Below, one piece after another: positions 34,654-45,197 of a DNA stretch of 64,000 nucleotides (position 1 is its first letter; each line of letters begins with the position of its first letter). The notes beneath the pieces were generated by a model. The model searched no databases. It saw only the letters and a list, made by a program, of their open reading frames with translations, and had not been told where the DNA came from. This DNA comes from Polaribacter sp. SA4-12 (GTDB lineage: Bacteria; Bacteroidota; Bacteroidia; Flavobacteriales; Flavobacteriaceae), in contig NZ_CP019334.1 of assembly GCF_002163675.1 (NCBI RefSeq), positions 3,391,501 through 3,455,500 on the forward strand, in the 5' to 3' direction. A program made the position numbers and the translations under genes.

Positions 34654-36183
34654 ATGAAATCAATAAAATTTATTACTCTTAGTTTTTCTGTAGCTTTTAC
34701 ATTTTTATCATGTAAACAAACATCAGAAAAAGTTGCTCAAGGAACAGTTAAAAATCAACGCCCGAATATTATTTGGATTATGGCAGAAGACATGAGTACA
34801 GATCTAGAGACGTATGGAATGCCAAATGTAAAAACTCCGAATTTAAATAAAATGGCTTCAGAAGGTATTCGTTTTGATAATGCTTTTGTAACCAATCCTA
34901 TTTGTTCTCCTAGTAGATCTGCAATGATGGTGGGGACACATCAAGTTATAACAAACTCACACAACCACAGAAGTAATAGAAACACTCCTTTAGATTCTCA
35001 ATTTAAACCATTTACAAAATTGTTAAGAGACGCTGGTTATACTACCATTTTAGGAAACCATTCAGTAATGAAAAAAGGTAGAAAAATTGATGTAAACTTT
35101 AAGCACAAACCTATTGGTAATTGGAATGGTAAAACAGAATTTGGCTTATTTGACAAGTTTGATACTTTTGAAAAAGAAGACCAACCATTTTTTGCGCAAA
35201 TTCAATTAGCGGTTACTCATAGAGGTGATTGGTGGAATGAAGTTAGAGAAAAATCGAAACACCCCGTAGATCCTAAAACGTTGACTTTACCTCCTTATAT
35301 GGCAGATCATCCTGCAGTACGTTTAGATTGGGCTAAATATTTAGACCAAATTGAATACATGGATAACGAAGTTGGAATGATTTTTAAAGAATTAGAAGAC
35401 AAAAGTATGGCAGATAATACCATTGTTATTTTTATTGGTGATAATGGGCGTTGTAATATTCGAGGAAAAGGATATTTACAAGATTCAGGATTAAGAATTC
35501 CGTTTATAATGTATTATCCAAAACAATTTAAAGGAAATCAAGTGCGAAAAGAGGTTGTAAGTGCTACAGATATTACTGCTTCTATTATTGATTTTGCAGG
35601 ACTTGAGGTTCCTAGTTATATGACAGGAAAATCAATTTTTAATAAAAATTTCGATAGAAAATTTGCGTATGGAGCAAGAGATTTATGGGATGAAATTGAA
35701 GAAAAATCGAGAGCTGTAACTTCAGGCGAATGGTCTTATATTAGAAATGATAAACCAGAAGTTCCTTATGACGCACACCAAGCATATTTAGAATTTTACA
35801 GACCTGCTGTACATATTATGAGAAAAATGTACAAAGAAGGGAAATTAAATGAAGCTCAAAAACCATTTTTCGAACCTAGAAAACCAAAGGAAGAGTTGTA
35901 CAACTTAAAAGAAGATCCACATCAACTTCATAATTTAGCTTCTAATTCTGATTACAAAGATGTTTTAGAAAAGTTACGTGCTAAAACTTTACTTTTTGAT
36001 AAAGAAATGACTCCTGTGAGTACTGTTTATAATCCAAAACCTGTACCCGGACAACCTTTTATGAAATGGTTTGTAAAAGAATACCCTAAAGCTTATATAC
36101 AAATGAAAGAAGGAGTAGAAGTAGGAAGTAAAAAGTATAGTGGCATTTATAAAAAGCATTTGAAAACCAAAAAAAATAAATAA
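34654..36183 (+). CDS. S1-family sulfatase, lipoprotein
   Basis: This 509-residue protein has a lipoprotein signal ending at Cys 20 (FTFLSC), so it is probably attached to an envelope membrane. NIIWIMAEDMSTDLETYG supplies calcium ligands, and C84 in CSPSRSAMM is the residue converted to formylglycine. FIGDNGR holds further metal ligands. It removes sulfate esters from polysaccharide pieces. The neighbouring GH2 gene suggests a sulfated galactan or similar algal glycan, but the substrate cannot be fixed from sequence. It is separated from the GH2 gene by 10 bp. Confidence 0.93.
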   Translation: MKSIKFITLSFSVAFTFLSCKQTSEKVAQGTVKNQRPNIIWIMAEDMSTDLETYGMPNVKTPNLNKMASEGIRFDNAFVTNPICSPSRSAMMVGTHQVITNSHNHRSNRNTPLDSQFKPFTKLLRDAGYTTILGNHSVMKKGRKIDVNFKHKPIGNWNGKTEFGLFDKFDTFEKEDQPFFAQIQLAVTHRGDWWNEVREKSKHPVDPKTLTLPPYMADHPAVRLDWAKYLDQIEYMDNEVGMIFKELEDKSMADNTIVIFIGDNGRCNIRGKGYLQDSGLRIPFIMYYPKQFKGNQVRKEVVSATDITASIIDFAGLEVPSYMTGKSIFNKNFDRKFAYGARDLWDEIEEKSRAVTSGEWSYIRNDKPEVPYDAHQAYLEFYRPAVHIMRKMYKEGKLNEAQKPFFEPRKPKEELYNLKEDPHQLHNLASNSDYKDVLEKLRAKTLLFDKEMTPVSTVYNPKPVPGQPFMKWFVKEYPKAYIQMKEGVEVGSKKYSGIYKKHLKTKKNK

Positions 36184-36193
36184 CCCCAAACCA

Positions 36194-38533
36194 ATGAAAA
36201 TCAGTTTTAAAAATTTATTGAAGTACTCGTTTTTACTCTTTATAGCTGTTAATTTGGTTTCTTGTAAAGAAGCTAATTACGAAGCAAAAGAAAATTTTAA
36301 TAAAGATTGGAAATTTACAAAATTAAAAGAAACCACAACCTCAGATGATACTTTTAGTAAAACAGATTTTGAGGCATCTTCTTGGGAATCTGTAAGTTTA
36401 CCACATACAACTAATATAGAACCTCAGGTAGTTAATAATCAATGGCAAGGTGTTGCTTGGTACAGAAAAAGTTTTGATGTTCCTGTAGATCCATCAACAA
36501 AAAAAATATTTTTGGAATTAGAAGCAGCAATGAACTTTTCTAAAATTTGGATAAACGGGATTTTGGTTTCAGAACATCATGGAGGTTATTTACCAGTGAA
36601 AGTTGATATTTCAAAATATGTAAATAAAGGAGATAATGTAGTTGCTATTCGATTAGATAATACGGATAATAAAATTACAGGACCAAAACCATTAAAGAGA
36701 TTAGACTTTAATATGTATGGAGGTTTGTATAGAAATACGTGGTTGCATATTTCTGATAAAGTATATATTTCTGATGCTGTTTTAGCTAAGAAAGTAGCTG
36801 GAGGAGGAGTTTTTATTACGTATCCAAAAGTTTCTGAAGCTGTTTCTGAAGTAGCCGTTAAAACACATGTTATTAATGAAGAAAAAGTTGAAAAGGAGAT
36901 TAAAGTTGTTCAAAGTATTTTTTATGATGGAAAACTTGTAAAAGAAAAATCATCAACCAAAAAAGTAAACGCAGAGAGTGATCTTGAAATTAAAGAATTA
37001 TTTACTTTAAATGAAGCAAAATTATGGTCGCCAAAAAATCCTAATTTATATCATTTAGAAACGAAAGTTTTTATTGGAGAAAAAGAAGTTGACAAAAAAA
37101 CTACAAAATTTGGAATTAGAGAATTTACTTTTGATAAAGAGAATCAATTATATATCAATGGTAAAAAAACATTTTTACGAGGCGTAAATCGTCATCAAGA
37201 TTATCCTTTTGTTGGTTATGCTTTGTCTGATAATGCACAATATAGAGATGCTAAAAAGATAAAAGAAGGTGGTTTTAATTATATGAGATTATCACATTAT
37301 CCGCAATCTCCAGCATTTTTAGATGCTTGTGATGAGTTAGGTTTGGTTGTTGTTGATGCAATTATGGGATGGCAATTTTATAATGATACAGATGCTTTTA
37401 GAGAATATTGTTACAGATCTGCATCAGAATTAATTAGAAGAGATAGAAATAGACCTTCTGTTTTGGCATGGGAAGTTTCTCTAAATGAAACACAAATGCC
37501 AATTTATTTTATGGAAAAGTTAAATGCAATTGTGCATGACGAATATCCAGGAGAGAACGTATATTCTTGTGGTTGGATGGATGATGTGTATGATATTTAT
37601 TTACAAGCACGTCAACATAGAATTTTACATCCACATGAATTAAAAGACAAGCCTTATTCTGTTTCAGAATATGGAGATTGGGAATATCATTCTAAAAATG
37701 GAGGTTTAAATCAAGATAATTTACCAAATGATTTACGTGCAGAATTAAGTAGCCGTCAAGCAAGATCTAATGGTGAAAAACGATTGTTAAATCAGGCTTA
37801 TAATTTACAAGAATCACATAATGATAATTTAAATACAGTTGCTTTCTCAGACAGTTATTGGGTAATGTATGATTATAACAGAGGTTATCATCCAGATATT
37901 GAGCATTCTGGAATGATGGGTCTTTTTAGATTGCCAAAATTTGGATATTATTTTTATCAAAGTCAGAAAGATGTTAGTGAAGGAAACGTGTTAGAAATTG
38001 CAAGTTTTTGGAATAAAAAATCACCTCTAGATGTAAAAGTATTTTCTAATGCTGATGAAGTTAAATTGTTTTTGAATGATAAATTAATTGCTTCACAGAA
38101 ACCAGATCAAGATAAAAATACCAATAAATTAGAGCATCCACCATTTACATTTAAAATTCCTTCTTTTGAAGCAGGAACTTTAAAAGCGTTGAGTTTTATC
38201 AACGGAAAACAAATTTCTGAAGCTATTGTTAAAACAGCTAAAAAACCAACCAAATTAAAAATTTGGATAGATGAAAGTGGTAAGAAACCAAAATCAGGAG
38301 TTAACGATGTTGTGTTTTGTTATATAGCTGCTGTTGATGAAAACGGAACAGTAAATACAGATTATTCAGAAGAAATAAATATTACTTTAAAAGGTGATAT
38401 AGAAATTATGAACCCAGATGCTATAAAGGCAGAAGCAGGAATTGCAACTGCATTAATTAGAGTAGGTGAGTCTTTAAATGGAAGTGTTTCTGCAAAATCG
38501 AAAGACTTAAAGTCAGACAAGTTTTCTTTTTAA
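36194..38533 (+). CDS. glycoside hydrolase family 2 enzyme (beta-galactosidase-like), lipoprotein
   Basis: This 779-residue protein has a lipoprotein signal (LFIAVNLVSC). A GH2 sugar-binding jelly roll (WYRKSFDVP; FSKIWINGILVSEHHGGYLPV) is followed by an Ig-like domain and the TIM barrel. RGVNRHQDYPFVGYALSD is the family signature. The acid/base is E432 (EVSLNET) and the nucleophile E492 (SVSEYGDWEY). A DUF4982-like and a further Ig-like domain follow. It should act together with the sulfatase on oligosaccharides in the periplasm or at the surface. A terminator follows. Confidence 0.93.
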   Translation: MKISFKNLLKYSFLLFIAVNLVSCKEANYEAKENFNKDWKFTKLKETTTSDDTFSKTDFEASSWESVSLPHTTNIEPQVVNNQWQGVAWYRKSFDVPVDPSTKKIFLELEAAMNFSKIWINGILVSEHHGGYLPVKVDISKYVNKGDNVVAIRLDNTDNKITGPKPLKRLDFNMYGGLYRNTWLHISDKVYISDAVLAKKVAGGGVFITYPKVSEAVSEVAVKTHVINEEKVEKEIKVVQSIFYDGKLVKEKSSTKKVNAESDLEIKELFTLNEAKLWSPKNPNLYHLETKVFIGEKEVDKKTTKFGIREFTFDKENQLYINGKKTFLRGVNRHQDYPFVGYALSDNAQYRDAKKIKEGGFNYMRLSHYPQSPAFLDACDELGLVVVDAIMGWQFYNDTDAFREYCYRSASELIRRDRNRPSVLAWEVSLNETQMPIYFMEKLNAIVHDEYPGENVYSCGWMDDVYDIYLQARQHRILHPHELKDKPYSVSEYGDWEYHSKNGGLNQDNLPNDLRAELSSRQARSNGEKRLLNQAYNLQESHNDNLNTVAFSDSYWVMYDYNRGYHPDIEHSGMMGLFRLPKFGYYFYQSQKDVSEGNVLEIASFWNKKSPLDVKVFSNADEVKLFLNDKLIASQKPDQDKNTNKLEHPPFTFKIPSFEAGTLKALSFINGKQISEAIVKTAKKPTKLKIWIDESGKKPKSGVNDVVFCYIAAVDENGTVNTDYSEEINITLKGDIEIMNPDAIKAEAGIATALIRVGESLNGSVSAKSKDLKSDKFSF

Positions 38534-38553
38534 AAGTAAGCGTTTTAAGTAAA

Positions 38554-38587
38554 TAAAAAAGCATCCTAAAAATAGGATGCTTTTTTA
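38554..38587 (+). terminator. bidirectional terminator between GH2 and sod
   Basis: AAAAAAGCATCCTA-AAAA-TAGGATGCTTTTTT between two converging genes. Confidence 0.9.
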
Positions 38588-38650
38588 TTTATAAGTTTAA
38601 GTAAATTTACTTTTTTACTTATGAGTGAGATACTAAAAATGGCTGCGCCT

Positions 38651-39259
38651 TTATTTAGCTTCTGCGTAACGTCTTTCAATTTCGTTCCAGTTAATTACAT
38701 TAAAGAAAGCATCAATATAATCTGGTCTTCTGTTTTGGTAGTTTAAGTAGTAAGCGTGTTCCCAAACGTCTAATCCTAAGATTGGAGTTCCTCCACAAGT
38801 TACACCTGGCATTAATGGATTGTCTTGGTTTGGTGTAGAACAAACTTCTACTTTACCTCCTGGTAAAACACATAACCATGCCCAACCTGAACCAAACTGA
38901 GTTGCTGCAGCTTTAGAAAAAGCTTCAATAAAAGCATCTTTAGAACCAAAAGCAGCTTCAATAGCATCTTTTAATTCTCCAGATAAATAACCTCTATCAT
39001 TTGGGTTCATAACTGTCCAGAATAATGAATGATTATAAAAACCACCACCATTATTTCTTACTGCACCATTACTCATGTCTAAATTAGCAAGAATATCTTC
39101 AATAGATTTTCCTTCTAAATCAGTACCAGCAATTGCACCGTTTAATTTTGTTGTATATCCATTATGATGTTTACTATGGTGAATTTCCATAGTTCTAGCA
39201 TCGATATTTGGTTCTAACGCATCATAAGCGTATCCTAATTCTGGTAATTGAAAAGCCAT
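38651..39259 (-). CDS. sod: superoxide dismutase (Fe/Mn)
   Basis: This 202-residue cytoplasmic enzyme has metal ligands in [16 protein letters not shown] (His), NHSLFWTVM (His) and DVWEHAYYL (Asp, His). Whether it prefers iron or manganese cannot be read safely. It is a single gene, convergent with the GH2 gene. Confidence 0.96.
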   Translation of the reverse strand: MAFQLPELGYAYDALEPNIDARTMEIHHSKHHNGYTTKLNGAIAGTDLEGKSIEDILANLDMSNGAVRNNGGGFYNHSLFWTVMNPNDRGYLSGELKDAIEAAFGSKDAFIEAFSKAAATQFGSGWAWLCVLPGGKVEVCSTPNQDNPLMPGVTCGGTPILGLDVWEHAYYLNYQNRRPDYIDAFFNVINWNEIERRYAEAK

Positions 39260-39370
39260 TTTTTATGTTTTTAAAAGTTAGTATTGTTTTTACAACTGTA
39301 AAATTAACCATAAATGGACGGATTTACAAGAAGTTTACTTATTGATAATTTATTGCAGTATAAGAAAGAT

Positions 39371-40381
39371 TTATTCTCCGTATTTAAGCATAAATTCTTC
39401 CAATTCTTCAACCATATTTATACTACCACAAATAAATGGGACTCTTTGGTGTAATTCTGTTGGTTCTACATCCATAGTTCTTGTATACCCATCAGAAGAT
39501 TTACCATTTGCTTGTTCTGCAATAAAAGCCATCGGATTACATTCATACAATAAACGTAATTTTCCATTCGGGTTTCTAGATCCTTTTGGGTACATATAAA
39601 TACCACCTTTAATCATGTTTCTATGAAAATCAGAAACTAAAGAACCAATATATCTACTTGTATAAGGTCTGTCTCCTTCTTCTTCCTGACAATATTTAAT
39701 ATATTTTTTTACACCTAAAGGGAAATCCATATAATTTCCTTCATTTACAGAATACATAGTTCCATCTTCTGGAAATTCCATATTTGGGTGTGATAGATAA
39801 AAAGAACCAATTGCAGGGTTTAATGTAAAACCATTTACACCATCACCAGTTGTATACACCAACATTGTTGAAGTACCATAAACTACATAACCAGCAGCAA
39901 CTTGTTCACTTCCTTTTTGTAAAAAATCTTCTAATTGTACAGGTGTTCCAACAGGAGTTATTCTTCTATAAATAGAGAAAATAGTTCCTACAGAAACATT
40001 AACATCAATGTTAGATGAACCATCTAAAGGATCAATTAAAACAATATATTTATTTTGATGATTTTCATCAATACTATTAATGCTAATAAAACTATCTTCT
40101 TCTTCACTTGCAATACCACAAACAATATTTCTACGAGTTAAAGTCTGTATAAACTTATCATTCGCATAAACATCTAGTTTTTGTTGATCTTCACCTTGAA
40201 TGTTTGTGTCTCCAGCAGCACCAATAATATCTACCAAACCTGCTTTGTTAACTTCATGATTTACCACTTTTGCAGCTAATCGAATAGAGTTTAAAAGACT
40301 AGAAAGTTCTCCAGAGCTATATTTAAAAGCATGCTGGTTTTCTATAATAAATTCACCTAAAGTTTGTTTTTGTACACTCAT
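39371..40381 (-). CDS. fbp: fructose-1,6-bisphosphatase, class I
   Basis: This 336-residue gluconeogenic enzyme has the phosphatase metal site [20 protein letters not shown] near 117-136, ASEEED and the substrate loop [22 protein letters not shown]. It carries the [12 protein letters not shown] signature near the C-terminus. It is separated from sod by 111 bp with no strong terminator visible. Confidence 0.97.
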   Translation of the reverse strand: MSVQKQTLGEFIIENQHAFKYSSGELSSLLNSIRLAAKVVNHEVNKAGLVDIIGAAGDTNIQGEDQQKLDVYANDKFIQTLTRRNIVCGIASEEEDSFISINSIDENHQNKYIVLIDPLDGSSNIDVNVSVGTIFSIYRRITPVGTPVQLEDFLQKGSEQVAAGYVVYGTSTMLVYTTGDGVNGFTLNPAIGSFYLSHPNMEFPEDGTMYSVNEGNYMDFPLGVKKYIKYCQEEEGDRPYTSRYIGSLVSDFHRNMIKGGIYMYPKGSRNPNGKLRLLYECNPMAFIAEQANGKSSDGYTRTMDVEPTELHQRVPFICGSINMVEELEEFMLKYGE

Positions 40382-40510
40382 TCTATTTTATTATTGATGA
40401 TTTTTACAAATATCAAATTTTTTTTAACGTACTACAACGTTTTAGTTCTTTATTTTTTCTTCCAAAATTTAAACAAATCAAAAATAATTGTGTAAAATAT
40501 TTAATTATTT

Positions 40511-40538
40511 TTGGAGGATAGCAAAAAAACTATCTTTG
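40511..40538 (+). promoter_or_regulatory. promoter of the acetyltransferase-lysC unit
   Basis: TTG at 40511-40513 and TATCTTTG at 40531-40538, spacing 17 bp, fits the flavobacterial consensus well. Confidence 0.65.
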
Positions 40539-40555
40539 ACTAAAATTTAAGTAAT

Positions 40556-41035
40556 ATGGACTTTAAAGTAAGACTTGGCGAAGAGAAAGATATGCAATCT
40601 GTGTTTAATTTAATCACAGAATTAGCAGTTTTCGAAAAAGAACCTGAAGCTGTAGAAATTACAGTTGATGATTTAGTGAGAAACGGTTTTTCTGAAAATC
40701 CTAAGTTTAAGGTTTATGTTGCCGAACAAGAAAATACAATTATAGGTATTGCTTTGTTTTATGAACGTTTTTCTACATGGAAAGGAAGAACAATTCATTT
40801 AGAAGATTTAATTGTAACAAAAAGCAAACAAAAAATAGGTGCAGGAAAAGCTTTGTATACAGCTGTTTTAAAATACGCACTCGATAATAATTACAATAGA
40901 GTTGCTTGGGAAGTAATTGATTGGAATACCAATGCAGTAGATTTTTATAAAAGTACAGGAGCCACTTATTTAAATGACTGGTCTGTTGTACAAATGAACA
41001 AAGAAAATTTAGTAAAATTTATTCAAAATAGTTAA
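40556..41035 (+). CDS. GNAT acetyltransferase, diamine/thialysine type
   Basis: This 159-residue protein looks like the SAT1/SAT2 group of N-acetyltransferases: ELAVFEKEPEAVEITVDDL near 22-40, GIALFYERFSTWKGRTIHLEDL, the acetyl-CoA loop QKIGAGKALY and WEVIDWNTNAVDFYKSTGA. Substrates in that group are polyamines or lysine analogues; the actual one here is unknown. It ends one base before lysC, so the two are co-transcribed. Confidence 0.88.
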   Translation: MDFKVRLGEEKDMQSVFNLITELAVFEKEPEAVEITVDDLVRNGFSENPKFKVYVAEQENTIIGIALFYERFSTWKGRTIHLEDLIVTKSKQKIGAGKALYTAVLKYALDNNYNRVAWEVIDWNTNAVDFYKSTGATYLNDWSVVQMNKENLVKFIQNS

Positions 41036-41036
41036 A

Positions 41037-42290
41037 ATGAAGATTTTTAAATTTGGAGGAGCATCCGTTAAAGATGCAGAAAGTATAAAGAATGTAACTC
41101 GAATTTTACAGAGTGAAGGAACAGAAGATACAGTAGTTGTAATTTCTGCAATGGGGAAAATTACAAATGCTTTTGAAGAAGTTATAGATGCGTATTATAA
41201 TAAGACAGATAAATTATCAGATAACTTGGGTATTATTGAAGATTATCATAAAACGATAATAAATGATTTGTTTGATAAAGAGGATACTATTTACAAAGAA
41301 ATTGATATTCTTTTAGGTGAACTAAGCTGGTTTTTAGCAAGAAATACATCCCAAAGATATAATTATGTTTATGATCAAATTATTTGTTTTGGTGAGCTTT
41401 TATCAACTAAAATTGTAAGTGCTTATTTAACAAAAATAGGAATTGAAAATAACTGGTTTGATGTTAGAAATTACATAAAAACAGATAGTAATTATAGAGA
41501 TGCTAAAGTTGATTGGGATTTAACTCAGAAGATAATTAGTAATAAATTAGATGCTTCTAAACTAAACATTACTCAAGGTTTTATTGCAGCAAATGATACA
41601 GAGAATACAACTACGTTAGGTAGAGAAGGGTCTGATTATACCGCAGGAATTTTTGCGTATTGTTTAGATGCAGAAAACGTTACTATTTGGAAAGATGTAC
41701 CAGGTGTTTTAAATGCAGATCCAAGAGTGTTTACAGATACTACTTTGTTAGAGCAAATTTCTTATGAAGAAGCTATAGAGATGGCATTTTATGGAGCATC
41801 TGTAATTCATCCAAAAACGTTACAACCCTTAGAAAGAAAAGATATTCCATTATTAGTACGTTCTTTTGTAAACCCTAAAGAAGCAGGTACAAGGGTTTCT
41901 AAAGGAACAAGATTAGTGCCTTTTATTCCTTGTTTTATTGTAAAGAAAGATCAAGTTTTAGTTTCTATTTCTGCGCTAGACTTCTCTTTTATGGTAGAAA
42001 ACAATATCAGTTATATTTTTCAAAAACTACACGATTATCAGTTAAAAGTAAACTTAATTCAGAATTCTGCAATTAGTTTTTCTGTTTGTATTGATAATAA
42101 GTTTAATAAGTTTGATGCTTTTTACGACGAGTTAAAAAAGCAGTTTAAAATAGATGTTCAGAAAGAGGTAGACTTGTATACAGTTCGTCATTTTGATGAT
42201 AAAGCAGTTTTAAGTATTGAAGCAAAAGGAGAATCATTACTAACGCAAGTAAATAAAGAGACTATTCAGATCGTTTTGTCAACAAATTAA
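41037..42290 (+). CDS. lysC: aspartate kinase, monofunctional
   Basis: This 417-residue enzyme has MKIFKFGGASVKDAESIKN at the N-terminus, TTLGREGSDYTAGIFAYCL and the NADPRVFTDTTLLEQISYEEA segment. About 130 C-terminal residues form ACT regulatory domains. It is the second aspartokinase in the window; the other is inside the metX fusion. This copy may feed lysine and peptidoglycan precursors, but the division of labour is inferred. Confidence 0.93.
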   Translation: MKIFKFGGASVKDAESIKNVTRILQSEGTEDTVVVISAMGKITNAFEEVIDAYYNKTDKLSDNLGIIEDYHKTIINDLFDKEDTIYKEIDILLGELSWFLARNTSQRYNYVYDQIICFGELLSTKIVSAYLTKIGIENNWFDVRNYIKTDSNYRDAKVDWDLTQKIISNKLDASKLNITQGFIAANDTENTTTLGREGSDYTAGIFAYCLDAENVTIWKDVPGVLNADPRVFTDTTLLEQISYEEAIEMAFYGASVIHPKTLQPLERKDIPLLVRSFVNPKEAGTRVSKGTRLVPFIPCFIVKKDQVLVSISALDFSFMVENNISYIFQKLHDYQLKVNLIQNSAISFSVCIDNKFNKFDAFYDELKKQFKIDVQKEVDLYTVRHFDDKAVLSIEAKGESLLTQVNKETIQIVLSTN

Positions 42291-42343
42291 TATTTCGATA
42301 TTTGTTTTTTTAGTATGTTTGCAGTTCGCTTTAATTATAACGA

Positions 42344-44152
42344 ATGGCATTAGTAACATCTAAAGAAATTGCAAAAGCAATTGGTTTACATAAGCTTGGT
42401 TTTTTTGGAACTTTTATAGGATGGATTTTGTTAAGAATTCTGCGTATTTCCGCAGTTAATAAAATCTACGATAACAATAAAAATAAGTCTGATTTAGATT
42501 TTCTAAACGGTGTTTTAGACGATTGTAAGATTAAGTTTGAAATTCCAGAAGAAGATTTTAAAAGAATTCCAAAAGAAGGTCCTTTTATTACGGTTTCTAA
42601 TCATCCTTTAGGAGGTATCGATGGTGTTTTGTTATTAAAACTACTCGTCGAAAAAAGAGCAGATTATAAAATTATAGCCAACTTCTTATTACACAGGGTA
42701 GACCCTTTAAAGCCTTATGTAATGCCCGTGAATCCTTTTGAGGATAGAAAGGATGCAAAATCTAGTCTTGCAGGAATAAAAAATGCATTATTACATTTAA
42801 GAGAAGGGAAGCCTTTAGGTATTTTTCCCGCAGGAGAAGTTTCTACTTTTAAAGATGGTAAATTAAATGTAGATAAACCTTGGGAAGAAGGAGCAATTAA
42901 GTTGATAAAAAAAGCGAATGTTCCTGTAATTCCTATTTATTTTCACGCCAAAAACAGTCCTCTTTTTTACTTTTTAGCAAAAATTTCGGATACCTTAAGA
43001 ACTGCAAAATTACCTTCGGAGTTAATGTCTCAAAGAGGTAAAGTTATAAAAGTAAGAATTGGAAAACCGATTTCTGTAAAAGATCAAAATGAGTATAAAG
43101 ATATTCCTTCTTTTTATGAGTTTATCAGAAAGAAAACTTACATGTTGGCAAATCCTTTTGAGAAGGCGCATAAATTAATTTCTACTCAAAATATAAAGAT
43201 ACCTAAAAAAGCTGCAAAAAAAATAACAGCTCAACGAAGTACAGAATTATTTGTTAAAGAAGTAAATACTTTAAGAGAAGCTGAAGGACGTTTATTAGAG
43301 AGTAAAAATTACGAAGTATTTTTTGCAAATGCAAAAGATATTCCTAATTTATTACATGAAATTGGTAGGCTTCGTGAAATTACTTTTAGAGATGTTGGTG
43401 AAGGAACCAATAAAGAAATAGATTTAGATAAATTCGATAAATATTATCACCATTTATTATTGTGGGATAGACAAGCAAACCGATTAGCGGGTGCTTACAG
43501 AATGGGACTTGGTAAAGAAATTTATAAAAAATTGGGTATTAATGGATTCTATATACATACGCTGTTTAGAATAGAACCAGAATTACATCAAATGATGAGT
43601 AATACCATAGAAATGGGTAGAGCTTTTATTATTGGTGAATACCAGCAAAAACCAATGCCTTTATTTTTATTATGGAAAGGAATTGTACATGTTACATTGC
43701 GTTATCCAGAATATAAATATTTAATGGGTGGTGTTTCTATTAGTAATAAGTTTTCAGATTTCTCAAAATCTTTGATGATTGAGTTTATGAAATCTCATTA
43801 TTACGATCCATATATTGCGCAATATATTCATCCGAAGAAAGAATACAAGGTAAAATTAAAAGACGGCGATAAAGATTTTGTGTTTGATGCAACGAAAGCA
43901 GACATGCAAAAGTTCGATAAAATTATTGATGAAATTGAACCAGGAGCATTAAGAATTCCTGTTTTAATTAAAAAGTACGTAAAACAAAATGCACGTTTAG
44001 TGGCTTTTAACGTTGATCCTAAATTTAATAATGCTGTAGATGGTTTAATGTATATTAAAGTTGCGGATATACCAGATAGTACTGTAAAACCTGTGATGGA
44101 AGAATTTCAAGCAGAGTTAGAGCGAAAGGCTACAGAGTTGCAGAATAAGTAA
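42344..44152 (+). CDS. bifunctional aminolipid acyltransferase (PlsC-like + OlsB/GNAT-like)
   Basis: This 602-residue protein has an N-terminal glycerophosphate-acyltransferase-type domain (TVSNHPLGGIDGVLLLKLL near 84-102; GIFPAGEVSTFKDG) and, from about residue 300, an N-acyltransferase-like domain (EVFFANAKDIPNLLHEIGRL; YRMGLGKEI; LMGGVSISNKFSDFSKSLM). This order matches OlsF of Serratia and Flavobacterium johnsoniae, which makes ornithine lipid by N- then O-acylation. Glycine lipids are another option in Bacteroidetes. The acyl site reads H-x5-D rather than the usual H-x4-D. Confidence 0.85.
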   Translation: MALVTSKEIAKAIGLHKLGFFGTFIGWILLRILRISAVNKIYDNNKNKSDLDFLNGVLDDCKIKFEIPEEDFKRIPKEGPFITVSNHPLGGIDGVLLLKLLVEKRADYKIIANFLLHRVDPLKPYVMPVNPFEDRKDAKSSLAGIKNALLHLREGKPLGIFPAGEVSTFKDGKLNVDKPWEEGAIKLIKKANVPVIPIYFHAKNSPLFYFLAKISDTLRTAKLPSELMSQRGKVIKVRIGKPISVKDQNEYKDIPSFYEFIRKKTYMLANPFEKAHKLISTQNIKIPKKAAKKITAQRSTELFVKEVNTLREAEGRLLESKNYEVFFANAKDIPNLLHEIGRLREITFRDVGEGTNKEIDLDKFDKYYHHLLLWDRQANRLAGAYRMGLGKEIYKKLGINGFYIHTLFRIEPELHQMMSNTIEMGRAFIIGEYQQKPMPLFLLWKGIVHVTLRYPEYKYLMGGVSISNKFSDFSKSLMIEFMKSHYYDPYIAQYIHPKKEYKVKLKDGDKDFVFDATKADMQKFDKIIDEIEPGALRIPVLIKKYVKQNARLVAFNVDPKFNNAVDGLMYIKVADIPDSTVKPVMEEFQAELERKATELQNK

Positions 44153-44390
44153 TTTTTTTGAATGATTTGCTAACGTTAACACGAATATGCAACGTTTTTA
44201 ATGTTTTATACTCGTGAATATTGAAGTTATCAGATAACTATATTTTGCATACAACAGCAGGTATATCAGTTTTTAAATTTGATATAGTTTTCGCTTTTAA
44301 AAGAGTATGAAAATAGGTCTGTAAATTCTGTTACCCCTATTTATCATTACGTTTATATCTGCTTTAATTACTATTCGTTCTTTGTATATT
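44153..44390. other. intergenic gap, no gene seen
   Basis: The 238 bp are A+T-rich. ATATAGTTTTCGC at 44282-44294 recurs near 46290, upstream of the 118-residue membrane protein gene. No terminator or promoter is convincing. Confidence 0.5.
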
Positions 44391-45197
44391 CTAATGTTCT
44401 TTCCCCATTTCTATAGCTCTATTAAAAGCAGCAAAAGCGGCGTCCTTAATTAATTCGTTTACATTGTTATCTTCCATAGAATCTAACGCAGCACGTGTAG
44501 TACCACCTTTAGAAGCTACCTTTTCCATCCAAGAATTTGGAGATAAGTTAGATTGATTAAATAACTCTATGGCACCTGTAAATGTTTGACTCACTAAAAC
44601 AGAAGAATCGTTTTTTGAAAAGCCCATTTTTAAGGCTGCTTCCATCATACTTTGCATAAAGTAAAATACATATGCTGGTCCACTTCCTGAAATTCCTGTG
44701 GATGCATCAATAAGTTTTTCACTGCTTACTTCCATGGATTTACCAGTTGTATCTAATAAACTTTCTACAGTTAATTTTTCTATTCTAGATACTTCTTCTG
44801 AAGTTACATAAGAAGTTAAACCTTTACCAATTTGTGCTGGTAGGTTTGGCATTGCTCTTACTATTTTTTTTAATCCAGAATATTTTTTGATATTTTCGAT
44901 ATTAACACCAGCCATAATTGATACGATAACTTGACCTGGTTTTGTGAAGGATTTTAATGCTTTAAATAGGTTTTCTGCATGATATGGTTTTACTGCAATA
45001 AAGATAATGTCTGCTTTTGGTACGCAGTCTTCTAATTCCTTAAAGGCGTCAAAGTGAGATATTTCGTTTAATTCTTCTAGCTTTTCTGCAGATTTGTCTA
45101 AAACCATGATGTTTTTTTTCTTTAATAATCTAGATTTTGACATTCCTTGGGCATATGTTAGTCCCATGTTTCCTGCGCCAATTACTAATATTTTCAT
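44391..45197 (-). CDS. proC: pyrroline-5-carboxylate reductase
   Basis: It makes proline from pyrroline-5-carboxylate with NAD(P)H. The 268-residue product has MKILVIGAGNMGLTYAQGM at the N-terminus, FIAVKPYHAENLF, VRAMPNLPAQIGKG and the C-terminal signature GISGSGPAYVFYFMQSMMEA with TFTGAIEL. It is a single gene converging on the acyltransferase gene. Confidence 0.95.
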   Translation of the reverse strand: MKILVIGAGNMGLTYAQGMSKSRLLKKKNIMVLDKSAEKLEELNEISHFDAFKELEDCVPKADIIFIAVKPYHAENLFKALKSFTKPGQVIVSIMAGVNIENIKKYSGLKKIVRAMPNLPAQIGKGLTSYVTSEEVSRIEKLTVESLLDTTGKSMEVSSEKLIDASTGISGSGPAYVFYFMQSMMEAALKMGFSKNDSSVLVSQTFTGAIELFNQSNLSPNSWMEKVASKGGTTRAALDSMEDNNVNELIKDAAFAAFNRAIEMGKEH

